35,187 nt of DNA from Amaricoccus macauensis (GCF_014201905.1 NZ_JACHFM010000010.1:1-35187); one strand, 5' to 3'; numbered from the stretch's first letter, positions 1-7,823 are shown. The notes: generated from the letters alone by a model not told the origin. A program made the numbers and translations.

Positions 1-227
1 TGACGGCGGACCTCTTCGGTTTCCTGACCACCACGCCGAACGCCGAGGTCCGCGCCGTTCACCCCAAGGCGATGCCGGCGATCCTGACCGAGCCGGCCGA
101 ATGGGACACCTGGCTCTCGGCGTCGTGGAGCGAGGCGAAGGCGCTGCAGCGCCCGCTGCCGGACGGCGCCTTGCGCATCGTGCTGCGCGGGGAGAAGGAA
201 GACACCGTCGCGCCGGCCGCCCTGTGA
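1..227 (+). CDS. SRAP/YedK-type DNA-protein crosslink protein, C-terminal part
   Basis: Only the last 75 codons are inside the window, read in the frame that starts at base 3 and stops with TGA at 225-227. The peptide contains [13 protein letters not shown], the His motif [10 protein letters not shown], then EWDTWL and the tail [11 protein letters not shown]. This is the typical end of SOS-response-associated peptidase (SRAP, HMCES/YedK) proteins. Family members form a covalent crosslink to abasic sites in single-stranded DNA through an N-terminal Cys2, which lies outside the window. The His in the HP-x-x-MP motif corresponds to the conserved active-site histidine of the family. Plasmids and phages often carry extra copies, sometimes next to genes for DNA repair polymerases. 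Whether the N-terminus is intact cannot be seen. Confidence 0.85.
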   Translation, partial: TADLFGFLTTTPNAEVRAVHPKAMPAILTEPAEWDTWLSASWSEAKALQRPLPDGALRIVLRGEKEDTVAPAAL

Positions 228-233
228 GGACGC

Positions 234-555
234 CTACTCCTCCGGCGGCGTGCCCTCGCTGAAGAACGCGTCGATGTCGCGGTGGCGCTCCAGGACGTTC
301 ACCACCTCCAGCGTGTCGTCGCGGTAGCGGAAGAAGATCACGTAGTTGCCGAAGGGAAAGCTGCGGAGATCGGGCCGGAGCTCCGGCCGTGCGCGGCCGA
401 GCGTGCCGGGGAGCGACGCCAGCCTGGCGCACTGGCCCTGAAGCCGCTCCGTGAAGGGCGAGGCCGATCGCCGCGCTGCTGCTCTCGCGGGCGATGTACT
501 CGAGGATCGACAGGAGGTCGCGCTCGGCGGCCGCGAGGTAGACGAGGCGACGCAC
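234..555 (-). pseudogene. parE: parE-type toxin gene with a frameshift
   Basis: The gene would start at a GTG (555-553) that overlaps the TAG stop of the upstream parD gene. The first 33 or so codons read RRLVYLAAAERDLLSILEYIA, the usual ParE opening. The frame then breaks at the GGG run at plus-strand 456-458. From there a different frame carries the rest of a ParE protein: FTERLQGQCARLASLPG, then RSFPFGNYVIFFRYR and VLERHRDIDAFF, with TAG at 236-234. Removing one base at this site would restore a normal toxin of about 106 residues. It is either a real inactivating single-base insertion or a sequencing error in a G run. Intact ParE toxins of this family inhibit DNA gyrase. Confidence 0.8.
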
Positions 556-803
556 TACAGCCCTTCGTTCGCGAGCGCCCGCGCCTTCGCCGACAGGGCG
601 GCACTCACCTCGTCCTGGCTCAGCGCCCCACCCTCGGCGATCGAGGCCTCGATCGTCTGGCGCAGCGCCGCCAGCTTCGCCTCGCGCTCCTCGACCAGGC
701 GGAGGCCTTCGCGCACCACCTCGCTCGCCGAGCCGTAGCGGCCGTCCTGCACGACGCCCTCGACGAACTCTTCCCAGCGCTTCCCGATCGACACGTTCAT
801 CAT
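555..803 (-). CDS. parD: ParD-type antitoxin (ribbon-helix-helix)
   Basis: This 82-residue protein has the ParD layout: an N-terminal ribbon-helix-helix DNA-binding part (NVSIGKRWEEFVEGVV, then YGSASEVVREGLRLVEERE) and a C-terminal helix-rich toxin-binding tail. ParD proteins bind and neutralise ParE and repress their own operon. A purine-rich AGGAGG sits just upstream of two consecutive ATG codons (803 or 800); either could be the start. The stop overlaps the GTG of the downstream parE, so the pair is translationally coupled. Because parE is frameshifted here, the antitoxin may now act only as a repressor, or may protect against a related toxin elsewhere. Confidence 0.85.
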   Translation of the reverse strand: MMNVSIGKRWEEFVEGVVQDGRYGSASEVVREGLRLVEEREAKLAALRQTIEASIAEGGALSQDEVSAALSAKARALANEGL

Positions 804-983
804 CCGCCTCCTGCTCGGAGCAATCTATAACACATATGGCGCATAAACTGCTATTCTTTCCGCGGGCGCTCGGATCGGAGAAAACCCCAGAATCCACCAT
901 ACAGCGCTGGAATCCCGCGGATTCCTGCCTTACGATCCCCGTGCGGTACAGCCGGGGACGGCGATGACCGCCGACGGAAATGA

Positions 984-1017
984 GGCAGCCTGTTCCTCCG
1001 CAAGAGGGCAGGCTGTC
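984..1017 (-). terminator. hairpin downstream of the RHH-ATPase-RelE operon
   Basis: A 9-bp stem (GGCAGCCTG at 984-992 with CAGGCTGTC at 1009-1017, one G-T pair) is extended inside by CTC/GAG. It lies 25 bases after the toxin stop codon. The following T-rich stretch on the minus strand is weak (TCATTTCC), so it may terminate inefficiently or mainly protect the mRNA 3' end. Confidence 0.4.
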
Positions 1018-1042
1018 TTCGTTTCGGGGAACTGCAACCGCG

Positions 1043-1351
1043 CTACCGCGTCCATTCCTCGTCGCGCCAGTCGCGGGCGGTGTGGATCACCCGGAGGATC
1101 GACACGGTCTCCCGATCCCCGCGCCGCGTCAGCGCGTAGGCGATGATGGTGCGCAACCCCGTTACCGACTTCTCGTAGGTTCCTGCGACCCGGCCCGGCC
1201 GGCCGGTCGGCATCTCGCCGAGGGCGTCACCGGCGGCGCGCAGGCGATCGGCGACGCGCTGTGCCGCGGCGGGGTTCTCGGCGGCGATGTAAGCGATCTG
1301 GGCCTTCAGGTCGTCGAGGGCGTCGCGGGACCACTCTACCGCTCGCGTCAC
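1043..1351 (-). CDS. RelE/ParE-superfamily toxin
   Basis: This 102-residue protein reads VEWSRDALDDLKAQIAYIA near the start, AAQRVADRLRAAGDAL in the middle, MPTGRPGRV, and ends with ILRVIHTARDWRDEEW. These are the typical blocks of the RelE/ParE toxin fold. The family includes ribosome-dependent mRNA interferases and gyrase inhibitors; which activity applies is not visible. The start is a GTG at 1351 that overlaps the TGA of the upstream ATPase (GTGA), so translation is coupled. No RelB/ParD-like gene lies directly upstream. The matching ribbon-helix-helix antitoxin is the first gene of the same operon, separated by the ATPase gene. A longer open frame extends upstream through the ATPase gene but is only a shadow of it. 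Confidence 0.85.
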   Translation of the reverse strand: MTRAVEWSRDALDDLKAQIAYIAAENPAAAQRVADRLRAAGDALGEMPTGRPGRVAGTYEKSVTGLRTIIAYALTRRGDRETVSILRVIHTARDWRDEEWTR

Positions 1352-3030
1352 CGCGCCTCGCTCCCGCCCGGGAAAAGCTCGCCCGCGGCGCGGACGCCCT
1401 CCGGCAATCGGGTCGCCAGGCCGTTCGAGACCAGCCGCGAGAGATAGGTGCTGAAGGTGCCGCCGGAGGCGGCGAGGCCCAGTTCTCCGGCGAGGGTCTC
1501 GCGGTCGACCGTCGCCGGGTATCGTCCGGCCAGCACCGCCAGCATGCGACCGGCGCCGCCGGCGCCAACGACCTCGCACCACCGGCCGACGAGCTCCTCG
1601 CTGCTCGGCGGGGGCCCGACCTCCCCCGCGGCGGCTCGTCCGGCGTCGTTCACGAACCAGGTGCCGCCGACGCCGGCGCCGAGGTAGCCGCTGGTGCGCA
1701 GGCGGGAGACGTAGGTCGACCAGGTGCCGCCCTTGGCGGAGAGCCCGGCGAGGGTCGCCCACTGGCGCATCGTCGCCGGCCGACCGTGCGCCACCAGTAC
1801 ACGGAGGATGCGCAGCTCGGCGCCCTCGCCGCGCCCGCGCCGGGCGGTCGACCGAGCCTTCCCACGCGGGGCAGGGGGCGCAGTCACGGGCACGGGAACC
1901 TCCTCCTCCGCCGGCCGAAGGGTGGGCGAAGTGACGACCTCGCCGACGAAGGGCGCGAGAGAACCCGCCGCCGCGCGGATGGCGACGCGGCATGCCTCGA
2001 GGTCGGCGAGCGCCTGGTCGCGCTCACGCTCGAGCCGATCTCGCTCGGCGCGCAGCGCCGTCAACGCCTTACTGTCGTCCCGGCGGGGTTTGTCGGCGAC
2101 CGGCGCCGCCAACGCCGCGCGCAGGGCCTCGAGGTCGAGGCCTGCGTCGGAAAGTGGCGCTTCGGCCGCCTCCTCGCCGTGGGCCGGGGTGCTTCCGGTG
2201 TCGAGGGTCCGGATCCGCGGGAAGCGCTGCTGGACCGGCGGCCCGGCGTGCGGCCACCAAAGCCAGCCCTCGCCGGTGCGGAGCTGCGGGAGCGACGCGA
2301 GCAAGGCCTTCGCCTCGGCACGGTCGGCTTGGCCCTCGATCCAGGCGCCGATCGCCGCTCGGTCCTGCGCCGCGGTGAGCTGCATGGCGATCAGGCAGCC
2401 GGCCTGGCTCAGAACGTCCTTGTGCAGCACCGCCGGTCGCTGGGTGATCATCAGCACCCGGAAGCCACGCGCGCGGCCGCGGCGGACGATCCGATCCATC
2501 TCGTGCAACACGGTCGTCTGGTCGGGCAGGGGGCGCTGGGGCGCGAGTTCGTCGGCCTCGTCGACGACGAGGTGCAGCGCCGCGCGGTTCTCCTGATGCA
2601 GGCCGGCGAGGAAGGCGCCATAGAAGCGCCGCCGCTCGCCCATGGTGAAGCCGCTGGTGTCCACCACGGCCGACTGTCGGCACGCGACGAGCAGCGCCGC
2701 GAGCGCCGCGCCGGCGTCGGCTGGCAACGCGACGTCGGCGCGGTCGCCGCCGATCACCGGGACCGGGAAGCCGGACCCGCCGTCGGCGCCGGCGCGAAGC
2801 CCCCACCAGACGCCGGTCGGGTCGAGGACGACGACCTGGCGGCCGGCATCGAGCAGCGCTTCGACCGCGCCGCGGGCGGCGTAGCTCTTGCCGCTGCCGG
2901 TACGCCCGACGATCGCCACATGTTGCTCGAGCGCACCGATCGGGATCGGCGTGCCGGGGTCGGCCGCCTTCGCTCCGAGGGCGGTCCCCGGGCGGCCCGG
3001 CGCCTTTCGCGGTCGCTTGGTGAGCGTCAC
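1348..3030 (-). CDS. HerA/FtsK-like P-loop ATPase with tandem winged-helix tail
   Basis: This 560-residue protein has a Walker A motif GRTGSGKS at residues 42-49, a Walker B-like VVDEADEL at about 155-162 and a sensor-like MITQRP. This is the pattern of HerA/VirB4/FtsK-type ATPases (DUF87-like) that move DNA or nucleoprotein. A charged probable coiled coil follows around residues 320-350. The last 160 residues hold two similar winged-helix repeats, each with a GGTxSTYxSRL motif, which suggests DNA binding. The GTG start at 3030 overlaps the stop of the ribbon-helix-helix gene and its own stop overlaps the toxin start. It is therefore sandwiched inside a toxin-antitoxin pair. HerA-like ATPases are frequent in defence systems, but this one lacks a recognisable nuclease partner, and its role is an inference. 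Confidence 0.8.
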   Translation of the reverse strand: MTLTKRPRKAPGRPGTALGAKAADPGTPIPIGALEQHVAIVGRTGSGKSYAARGAVEALLDAGRQVVVLDPTGVWWGLRAGADGGSGFPVPVIGGDRADVALPADAGAALAALLVACRQSAVVDTSGFTMGERRRFYGAFLAGLHQENRAALHLVVDEADELAPQRPLPDQTTVLHEMDRIVRRGRARGFRVLMITQRPAVLHKDVLSQAGCLIAMQLTAAQDRAAIGAWIEGQADRAEAKALLASLPQLRTGEGWLWWPHAGPPVQQRFPRIRTLDTGSTPAHGEEAAEAPLSDAGLDLEALRAALAAPVADKPRRDDSKALTALRAERDRLERERDQALADLEACRVAIRAAAGSLAPFVGEVVTSPTLRPAEEEVPVPVTAPPAPRGKARSTARRGRGEGAELRILRVLVAHGRPATMRQWATLAGLSAKGGTWSTYVSRLRTSGYLGAGVGGTWFVNDAGRAAAGEVGPPPSSEELVGRWCEVVGAGGAGRMLAVLAGRYPATVDRETLAGELGLAASGGTFSTYLSRLVSNGLATRLPEGVRAAGELFPGGSEAR

Positions 3031-3287
3031 GCCTTGCCGCTCTTCGCCGCGTCGATCACGGCCTGGACCTCGTCAATCGCGGCGTCGTGGGGGACGACGC
3101 GACCGGCTTCGACATCGGCAAGGCCGCGCTGGACGCCGTCGATGATCGCGAGCTCGCGCTCGACGTAGGCCGAGACCGCTTCGGCAGCGAGGAAGGACTT
3201 GCTGCGCCGGGTGTCGGCGGCGAGCCGCTCCAGCTTGCGCTTCGTGTCGGTGGCGATCCGGATGGTCATGGTGGCGGAAGTCGACAT
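3027..3287 (-). CDS. CopG/RHH-type antitoxin heading the ATPase-toxin operon
   Basis: This 86-residue protein starts MSTSATMTIRIATDTKRKLERLA, a ribbon (TMTIRI) followed by the two helices of a ribbon-helix-helix domain. It continues with RRSKSFLAAEAVSAYVERE and the toxin-binding stretch ADVEAGRVVPHD, which is typical of antitoxins paired with RelE/ParE toxins. I chose the ATG at 3287 because it matches the usual family start and has AGGG six bases upstream; an upstream in-frame start at 3323 would cover the operator. Its TGA overlaps the GTG of the ATPase gene. It probably represses the operon through the palindrome just upstream and neutralises the RelE/ParE toxin encoded at the far end. Confidence 0.85.
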   Translation of the reverse strand: MSTSATMTIRIATDTKRKLERLAADTRRSKSFLAAEAVSAYVERELAIIDGVQRGLADVEAGRVVPHDAAIDEVQAVIDAAKSGKA

Positions 3288-3300
3288 GGCAAGCCCTGTG

Positions 3301-3315
3301 TTGGGGTGTACACAA
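3301..3315 (-). promoter_or_regulatory. probable antitoxin operator palindrome
   Basis: TTGTGTACACCCCAA lies 14 bases upstream of the antitoxin start and contains the perfect 8-base palindrome GTGTACAC (3306-3313). Ribbon-helix-helix antitoxins commonly bind such TGTACA-centred sites. That this is the autoregulatory site is an inference from position and symmetry. Confidence 0.5.
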
Positions 3316-3383
3316 CCTAGCACAAGCGCTTCCTGAGGTCGACCGGTTGGCTAGGTCTAGGGACCCGCCACGCAAATCAGCCC

Positions 3384-4277
3384 CTAAAAGTCGCGCACTG
3401 GCACAAGACAACTGTTGGTTTCGGCCGCGCGCCGCGCCTTGGTCCGCAGCACGTCCGGGAGCTTCAGGTTGCGGTCCAAGGTGTCGTGAAGGTCGAGGCC
3501 GTGCATGGCGATGATGGCCGTGGGCCGCCCTCTGCCGAAGGCCGTAAGCCCGTCCTCGCTGAACCCGCTGTAGCTGACGAACAACCCCCGCGACCAGGCG
3601 GCCTTACTCGTGACCGTCTCGTTCAGCACTGAGAGCGGGGCCCGGCCGACCGGCTCGTTCTGCCATTTCGCTTCGAGCAAGTAGGTGTGGCCGTCAAGCT
3701 GGAAGCTGCCGTCGATCTGCTCGCCCCTCAGGCGAAAGGCGCCGCGCGGGGCGAGGCCGCTTGCGTCAAACAGCTCGTTCAGAAACCGTTCGAAGGCAAA
3801 GCCTCGCGGCGTAGCGTCCAAGGTGCTGATGGCCAGCAACTCAGCTTTGAGACGCGCCAGCTGGGCAGGGTCCTGGGAGACGGCTCCTTGGGGAGAGCGC
3901 TGGCGCCGATCGAGACTCCCGAGGAAATCAGCATCATGCAGGTCGGGACACTTATAGCCTAGCCGCAGGAGCGACCTGTTGATCGCATCGACCTCCTCAC
4001 GAGTGAGGGGCGTTCCCTTTCCAGCCCGCCACGAGATCGACTGGCGCACAACGCCTTCGATTAGCGGGGTGAATTTGTGGCGCTCACGCTCGAAGGTGGC
4101 GGTCAGCAGCGCGACAATCGCCGGCCGCTTACTGCCGCCCGGCCAGTAGGGAAGCACTCCAACGGACTGCGCGACCGTGGGGAAGGACAGACGCGGGTTG
4201 CCGCTGCCCGGCAGCATATCGTAAAGGATGCCGGCGAGTTCGTCGATGCACTGGCTTTCTTTCAGCGATACCGCCAC
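3384..4277 (-). CDS. Mrr-like restriction endonuclease domain protein
   Basis: The C-terminal half carries the Mrr-type PD-(D/E)xK nuclease pattern: GFAFERFLNELF, then EQIDGSF, then YLLEAKW, ending with SRGLFVSYSGFSEDGL. The probable catalytic residues are the Asp of QIDG and the Glu and Lys of LEAKW. The N-terminal half is helical, with a conserved-looking PGSGNPRLSFP and WPGGSKRPAIV. Mrr-type proteins cut DNA, often modified DNA. The frame stays open to a GTG at 4430. I favour the GTG at 4277 because the family-like sequence begins there, purine-rich SD-like sequence precedes it, and the region further upstream holds the shared operators. The gene diverges from the AbiE-like pair. It could be a stand-alone modification-dependent nuclease or a third component of that system. 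Confidence 0.75.
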   Translation of the reverse strand: MAVSLKESQCIDELAGILYDMLPGSGNPRLSFPTVAQSVGVLPYWPGGSKRPAIVALLTATFERERHKFTPLIEGVVRQSISWRAGKGTPLTREEVDAINRSLLRLGYKCPDLHDADFLGSLDRRQRSPQGAVSQDPAQLARLKAELLAISTLDATPRGFAFERFLNELFDASGLAPRGAFRLRGEQIDGSFQLDGHTYLLEAKWQNEPVGRAPLSVLNETVTSKAAWSRGLFVSYSGFSEDGLTAFGRGRPTAIIAMHGLDLHDTLDRNLKLPDVLRTKARRAAETNSCLVPVRDF

Positions 4278-4371
4278 GCCCCTCAGGCCCTCTCGAACAG
4301 CAGCTGCTATCTGTCGGCGACCGGATAATCGGTGATTTTCCCCTCCCCAGCTAGCGCGTGATTTCCTCTCA

Positions 4372-4441
4372 TTCGCTGCACAGTGAACATTGCTATGAGG
4401 GCGAATATTCGACATAGTTTGGTTATTCACTGCGCAGCGAA
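4372..4441. promoter_or_regulatory. paired palindromic operators in the Mrr-AbiE divergent region
   Basis: Two 16-base imperfect palindromes, TTCGCTGCACAGTGAA (4372-4387) and TTCACTGCGCAGCGAA (4426-4441), are reverse complements of each other at 15 of 16 positions. Their centres are 54 bp apart. Each half-site reads TTCxCTG. They bracket a candidate promoter. AbiEi antitoxins are known to bind paired inverted repeats in their own promoter, so these are good candidates for autoregulatory sites. The left copy lies inside the longest possible reading frame of the Mrr-like gene, which argues for a shorter start of that gene. Confidence 0.6.
4390..4418 (+). promoter_or_regulatory. candidate promoter of the AbiE-like operon
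   Basis: TTGCTA (4390-4395) and CATAGT (4413-4418) are separated by 17 bases and sit between the two palindromic operators, 36 bases before the AbiEi-like start codon. The hexamers match the sigma-70 consensus only partly. Confidence 0.4.
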
Positions 4442-4454
4442 AATCTGAGGATCG

Positions 4455-5555
4455 ATGCAGGGACGAGAGAGCGACAGGGAAAGAGAGATCTTGGACGCGT
4501 TGTTAACGACGCTCCAGAAGATTCCCCAAGCCCATGCGTCCCTAGTTCTTGGTGAGGGCACCAGAGAATCCTCGGCGCTCAAGCTGGACGCTGCAATAGA
4601 TCTTGAGATCGCTGATCGGAATTTAACTCTCCTGATAGAGATCAAAAAAACGGTATATCCGCGCGATACTAGAGAGATAATCTGGCAAATTAGCCATTAT
4701 ATAAACTCATATCTTCACGAAGATCGGGAAGATGTGGTCCCCTTTGTGGCCGCTGAATCGATATCGACTGGCGCCAGAGAAATTCTGAAGGAGGAGAACG
4801 TCGGATTCTTCGATAGCGGCGGCAGTCTCTTTGTTCCTGCGAAATCGGCGTACCTCTACATCGAACGCCCGGTCCCGCGGACCTTGGAAAAATCCGTGCG
4901 ATCGCTCTTCACGGGAAAGCGGTCGCAAGTTCTGCATGCCTTGCTGACTAGGCCCCGCGACTGGCTTGGCGGCACCGAACTCGCGCGATTGGCGGAAGTG
5001 TCACCCGCAACGGCGTCGGAGACCATGACCGCGCTTGAACGGATGGGATGGACCTCGTCGCGCGGGCACGGCCCGTCCAAGGAACGGCGCCTCTCCGATC
5101 CCGCCGAATTGCTGGACGAGTGGCAAACTCAGGTCTTGGCCTCGAGGCGATCACTGATCCGGCGGCGTTATTACGTGCCGGGGGGAGAGAGCGCAGCCTT
5201 GTCGCATCGGCTTGCCGAGCTCTGCGCTGCCGCGGGCGTAGAATACGCGCTGACGCAGGAGGCGGCCGCCCAGGTTTACGCCCCCTTCCTGTCCAGCATT
5301 TCCCGAGTCGCGTGCCGCATGCCCCCGAGTAACCCCGCTGACGAGCTCCTGATACAGCTCGGGGCGCGCCTAGTGTCCGAGGGCGCCAATCTCGACGTGA
5401 TCGAGACCAAATCCCGCGGGGAGTTCTTGTTTCGAGAATTGAAGGAGTCGATCTGGCTGGCCAGCCCGGTCCAGGTTTACCTCGACCTGCTGCGGGGCGA
5501 GGGGCGATCGCGCGACATGGCCGAGCATTTGAGAAAGGAGATTCTGGGTATCTGA
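4455..5555 (+). CDS. AbiEi-family-like antitoxin/transcriptional regulator
   Basis: This 366-residue protein begins with a nuclease-fold-like domain: DAAIDLEI, then LTLLIEIKKTVYPRD, giving Asp49 and Glu62-x-Lys64 in a PD-(D/E)xK-like arrangement. A winged helix follows (about 130-190, with GGTELARLAEVSPATASETM), then a C-terminal domain of about 170 residues. This arrangement matches the longer AbiEi-type regulators of type IV toxin-antitoxin systems. In these the antitoxin represses its operon and counteracts the nucleotidyltransferase toxin without binding it directly. The ATG at 4455 has GAGG five bases upstream. The stop is followed at once by the ATG of the AbiEii-like gene (TGAATG), so the two are co-translated. 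Codon use in the first 400 bases is noticeably more A+T-rich. Whether the nuclease-like residues are active is unknown. Confidence 0.75.
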   Translation: MQGRESDREREILDALLTTLQKIPQAHASLVLGEGTRESSALKLDAAIDLEIADRNLTLLIEIKKTVYPRDTREIIWQISHYINSYLHEDREDVVPFVAAESISTGAREILKEENVGFFDSGGSLFVPAKSAYLYIERPVPRTLEKSVRSLFTGKRSQVLHALLTRPRDWLGGTELARLAEVSPATASETMTALERMGWTSSRGHGPSKERRLSDPAELLDEWQTQVLASRRSLIRRRYYVPGGESAALSHRLAELCAAAGVEYALTQEAAAQVYAPFLSSISRVACRMPPSNPADELLIQLGARLVSEGANLDVIETKSRGEFLFRELKESIWLASPVQVYLDLLRGEGRSRDMAEHLRKEILGI

Positions 5556-6449
5556 ATGATCAAACCGACAACGGCCCAAGGCTACAACAACGAAGTCACG
5601 GAGAACTGCGAGCGCGTGCTGGTCACGCTGATCCGCGGCCTTGGACCATGGCGGGATTCCATCTTTCTGATCGGAGGGCTGACGCCCCGATATCTCATAG
5701 CCAAGAAGCCGCCGGACGTGCCAGCCCACGCCGGCACCGGCGACGTCGATATCGTGGTCCAGCTGCAAATGCTTGTTGATACCGACGCGTATCATACGCT
5801 TGAGGACAACTTAAAAAAGCTGGGCTTTGGGCGCGGGACAAACAGCAAGGGCAAGCCGGTGTCATGGCGTTGGGAAACCAAATCGCCGAGTGGCACAGCG
5901 ATCATCGTCGAGATTCTGGCTGACGACCCGGAAAAGTCGGGCGGCAAGGTGATGGAGCTGCCGACCGACGGCAATGTCTCCGCGTTGAATATCCCGCACG
6001 CGTCCATGGTCTTCGACCACCACCTCTCGACGGAGATCACCGCGGAACTCCTGGGCGACAACGGCATGGCGACGGTGACGCTGCACTATGCCGATCTGGT
6101 CGCCTTCACTGTGCTGAAAGCCTATGCCGTCGATCAAAGAAACGAGCGGAAGGATGCCCATGATCTTGTCTATTGCCTGGAGCACCACAACGGGGACCTA
6201 GAGGCGTCCGCAACGCTGTTCAAGGTCGCGCTCGAGGGAAGGCATGCGGGGGTCGTCCGTGAGGTTCTCGGCCTGCTCGCGCGCCATTTCGCGGATGACG
6301 CCAGCACCGACGGCTATTTGAAGACAGGGCCGGTCGCGGTCGCTAAGTTTGAGATCGGCGACGATCTTGATACGCGGGACACGCGCATCCTGCGACAGAG
6401 AGAGGTTGCAGACCTGATGATGCGCTTCCTGAGAGCGGTCGCCGGATAA
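5556..6449 (+). CDS. AbiEii-like nucleotidyltransferase toxin
   Basis: This 297-residue protein has a nucleotidyltransferase core: IFLIGGLTPRYL (Gly40-Gly41) followed by GTGDVDIVV (Asp63, Asp65). A third acidic position is probable in the strand IIVEILAD. The later stretch YADLVAFTVLKAYA with ERKDAHDLVYCL is typical of AbiEii-like minimal nucleotidyltransferases. AbiEii toxins transfer nucleotides to target RNAs such as tRNA and cause growth arrest during phage infection. The gene directly abuts the AbiEi-like antitoxin gene. The substrate specificity of this protein cannot be read from the sequence. Confidence 0.75.
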   Translation: MIKPTTAQGYNNEVTENCERVLVTLIRGLGPWRDSIFLIGGLTPRYLIAKKPPDVPAHAGTGDVDIVVQLQMLVDTDAYHTLEDNLKKLGFGRGTNSKGKPVSWRWETKSPSGTAIIVEILADDPEKSGGKVMELPTDGNVSALNIPHASMVFDHHLSTEITAELLGDNGMATVTLHYADLVAFTVLKAYAVDQRNERKDAHDLVYCLEHHNGDLEASATLFKVALEGRHAGVVREVLGLLARHFADDASTDGYLKTGPVAVAKFEIGDDLDTRDTRILRQREVADLMMRFLRAVAG

Positions 6450-6611
6450 CCTACTGCGACGAATGATCGATCTTCCCCCCCCCGGCGTCGCCACCTTGAC
6501 CGCCGACCGGACGAACCGAAGAACCGCAAGAAGGTGGCGCGCCGGCGCGAGACGGGGATCCGGGATCGTGTTGAAGAAGGCCCAGATACGGGGTGGCTGC
6601 GGGATGGTGAG

Positions 6612-7823
6612 ATGAAGCAGCCAAGTCCAAATGTCCACGCGGACAAGCTCCACGTCATGCCAAGCGGACGCGCGGTGATCGGCGTGTCTCATTCTTGGGC
6701 GAAGGAGGTTGATCGTGCGCTCAATTCTATCCTCGATGCTTCGCCAGACCTACGACATGTCGCAATCCAAGTGCCCAAGGCTGAAGGCGACGTGCGGCGG
6801 CTCTTCCATTCGGCCGACGGCCTAACCTGGCGGCAGGTGCACCTCCGCGAATTTGGAGCCCGACGTTTCGATATCGCTGCCATTGTGCGGGGGGCGAAAG
6901 AACTCGATGGCGACCCGGCCTTCTATGGTAGCCTGACCGAAGCGAACCTACGTCTCCGCCAGATCGCCGGCGACATGGTCGCACCTCGTGACCTCCTGGG
7001 TCGCGTCCTCGCGACGGCGCCGGGCTCTCTCGCAGGGTGGGTCGATGCGAGGTTGCGTCCGATCCTCGATCATGCCGGCGTCCTCTATGTCGAGGGCGCG
7101 ACCAACGAGAAGGCCCGAAATGGTCGGCGCCTAGCTCTCGTCACTATAGAGCGACTTATCCGGCACCTAAGATGTGCACTCCAGCCCGATGATGTTTTCC
7201 TGCCTCCGCAAGACGATCAATTCGGCTCGATGCTCGAGAACGCCTTCAAGACCTTCGTGATCCGCCGGCATGTGCCGTTCATCACCAATGCCCACGACAT
7301 GTTCGTCATCTTCGGTAAGGTCACAGCGGGCCGCCGAAAGGAGCTTGCTAAGGGCGTATGGGCCGACGCCGCGCGCATGCCGCGCGATGCGCGCTTTGAC
7401 ACGGTCTATGGCGCCCTTCTCCGTCAAGCGGAAGGCCATCCGATCTACGGAGACGACGACTACCGCCGCCTTGAGGCGCTGCTCGCGGCCGACCTCGAGG
7501 CGGGCTACCGGGTGGTGAGGCTGGACGGGCATCTCTTCATTCGATCGGACAATCGCTGGCGACCGGCGCGGCTCGCTCCCGTTTCAGGCGAGGCGTCTTG
7601 GGAGCGGGGCGTGATTGTCTCGCGGAACTTCGGGCGGGTGATAGTGCCGCCCTTCATCCGGGATGGCGAGATCGTGCCGGGTTACACTCGCAACGGCCCA
7701 GGCGAGGGGCTCTCCGAGCCGCGATCGGAGCCAGTTACGATGCGCTGCCTCGACCGGCCGCTCCACGATGCCAATCTTCACTGGATCCACGCCTATCACG
7801 CATGGGAAACGGCGAGGGGATGA
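6612..7823 (+). CDS. unrecognised 403-residue protein inside the defence block
   Basis: I do not recognise the family. The protein has no clear membrane segment or signal peptide and is probably cytoplasmic. Features that stand out are an N-terminal GVSHSWAKEVDRALNSIL, a central LFHSADGLTWRQVHLREF, a long helical middle part around GSMLENAFKTFVIRRH, and a C-terminal portion rich in aromatic residues ending NLHWIHAYHAWETARG. The ATG at 6612 has GGGATGG just upstream; the frame also opens from a GTG at 6534. The gene lies 162 bases after the AbiEii-like gene, and the 3' end overlaps a tiny 23-codon frame. A position between an AbiE-like pair and a CBASS operon makes a role in phage defence plausible, but that rests on location only. 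Confidence 0.65.
   Translation: MKQPSPNVHADKLHVMPSGRAVIGVSHSWAKEVDRALNSILDASPDLRHVAIQVPKAEGDVRRLFHSADGLTWRQVHLREFGARRFDIAAIVRGAKELDGDPAFYGSLTEANLRLRQIAGDMVAPRDLLGRVLATAPGSLAGWVDARLRPILDHAGVLYVEGATNEKARNGRRLALVTIERLIRHLRCALQPDDVFLPPQDDQFGSMLENAFKTFVIRRHVPFITNAHDMFVIFGKVTAGRRKELAKGVWADAARMPRDARFDTVYGALLRQAEGHPIYGDDDYRRLEALLAADLEAGYRVVRLDGHLFIRSDNRWRPARLAPVSGEASWERGVIVSRNFGRVIVPPFIRDGEIVPGYTRNGPGEGLSEPRSEPVTMRCLDRPLHDANLHWIHAYHAWETARG

Noticed and set aside
1261-3168. Long plus-strand open frame of 635 codons opposite the ATPase gene
   Set aside because: It is a shadow caused by high GC content. The minus-strand frame has P-loop motifs and a normal protein composition, while this one is Arg/Gly/Ala-rich without domains.
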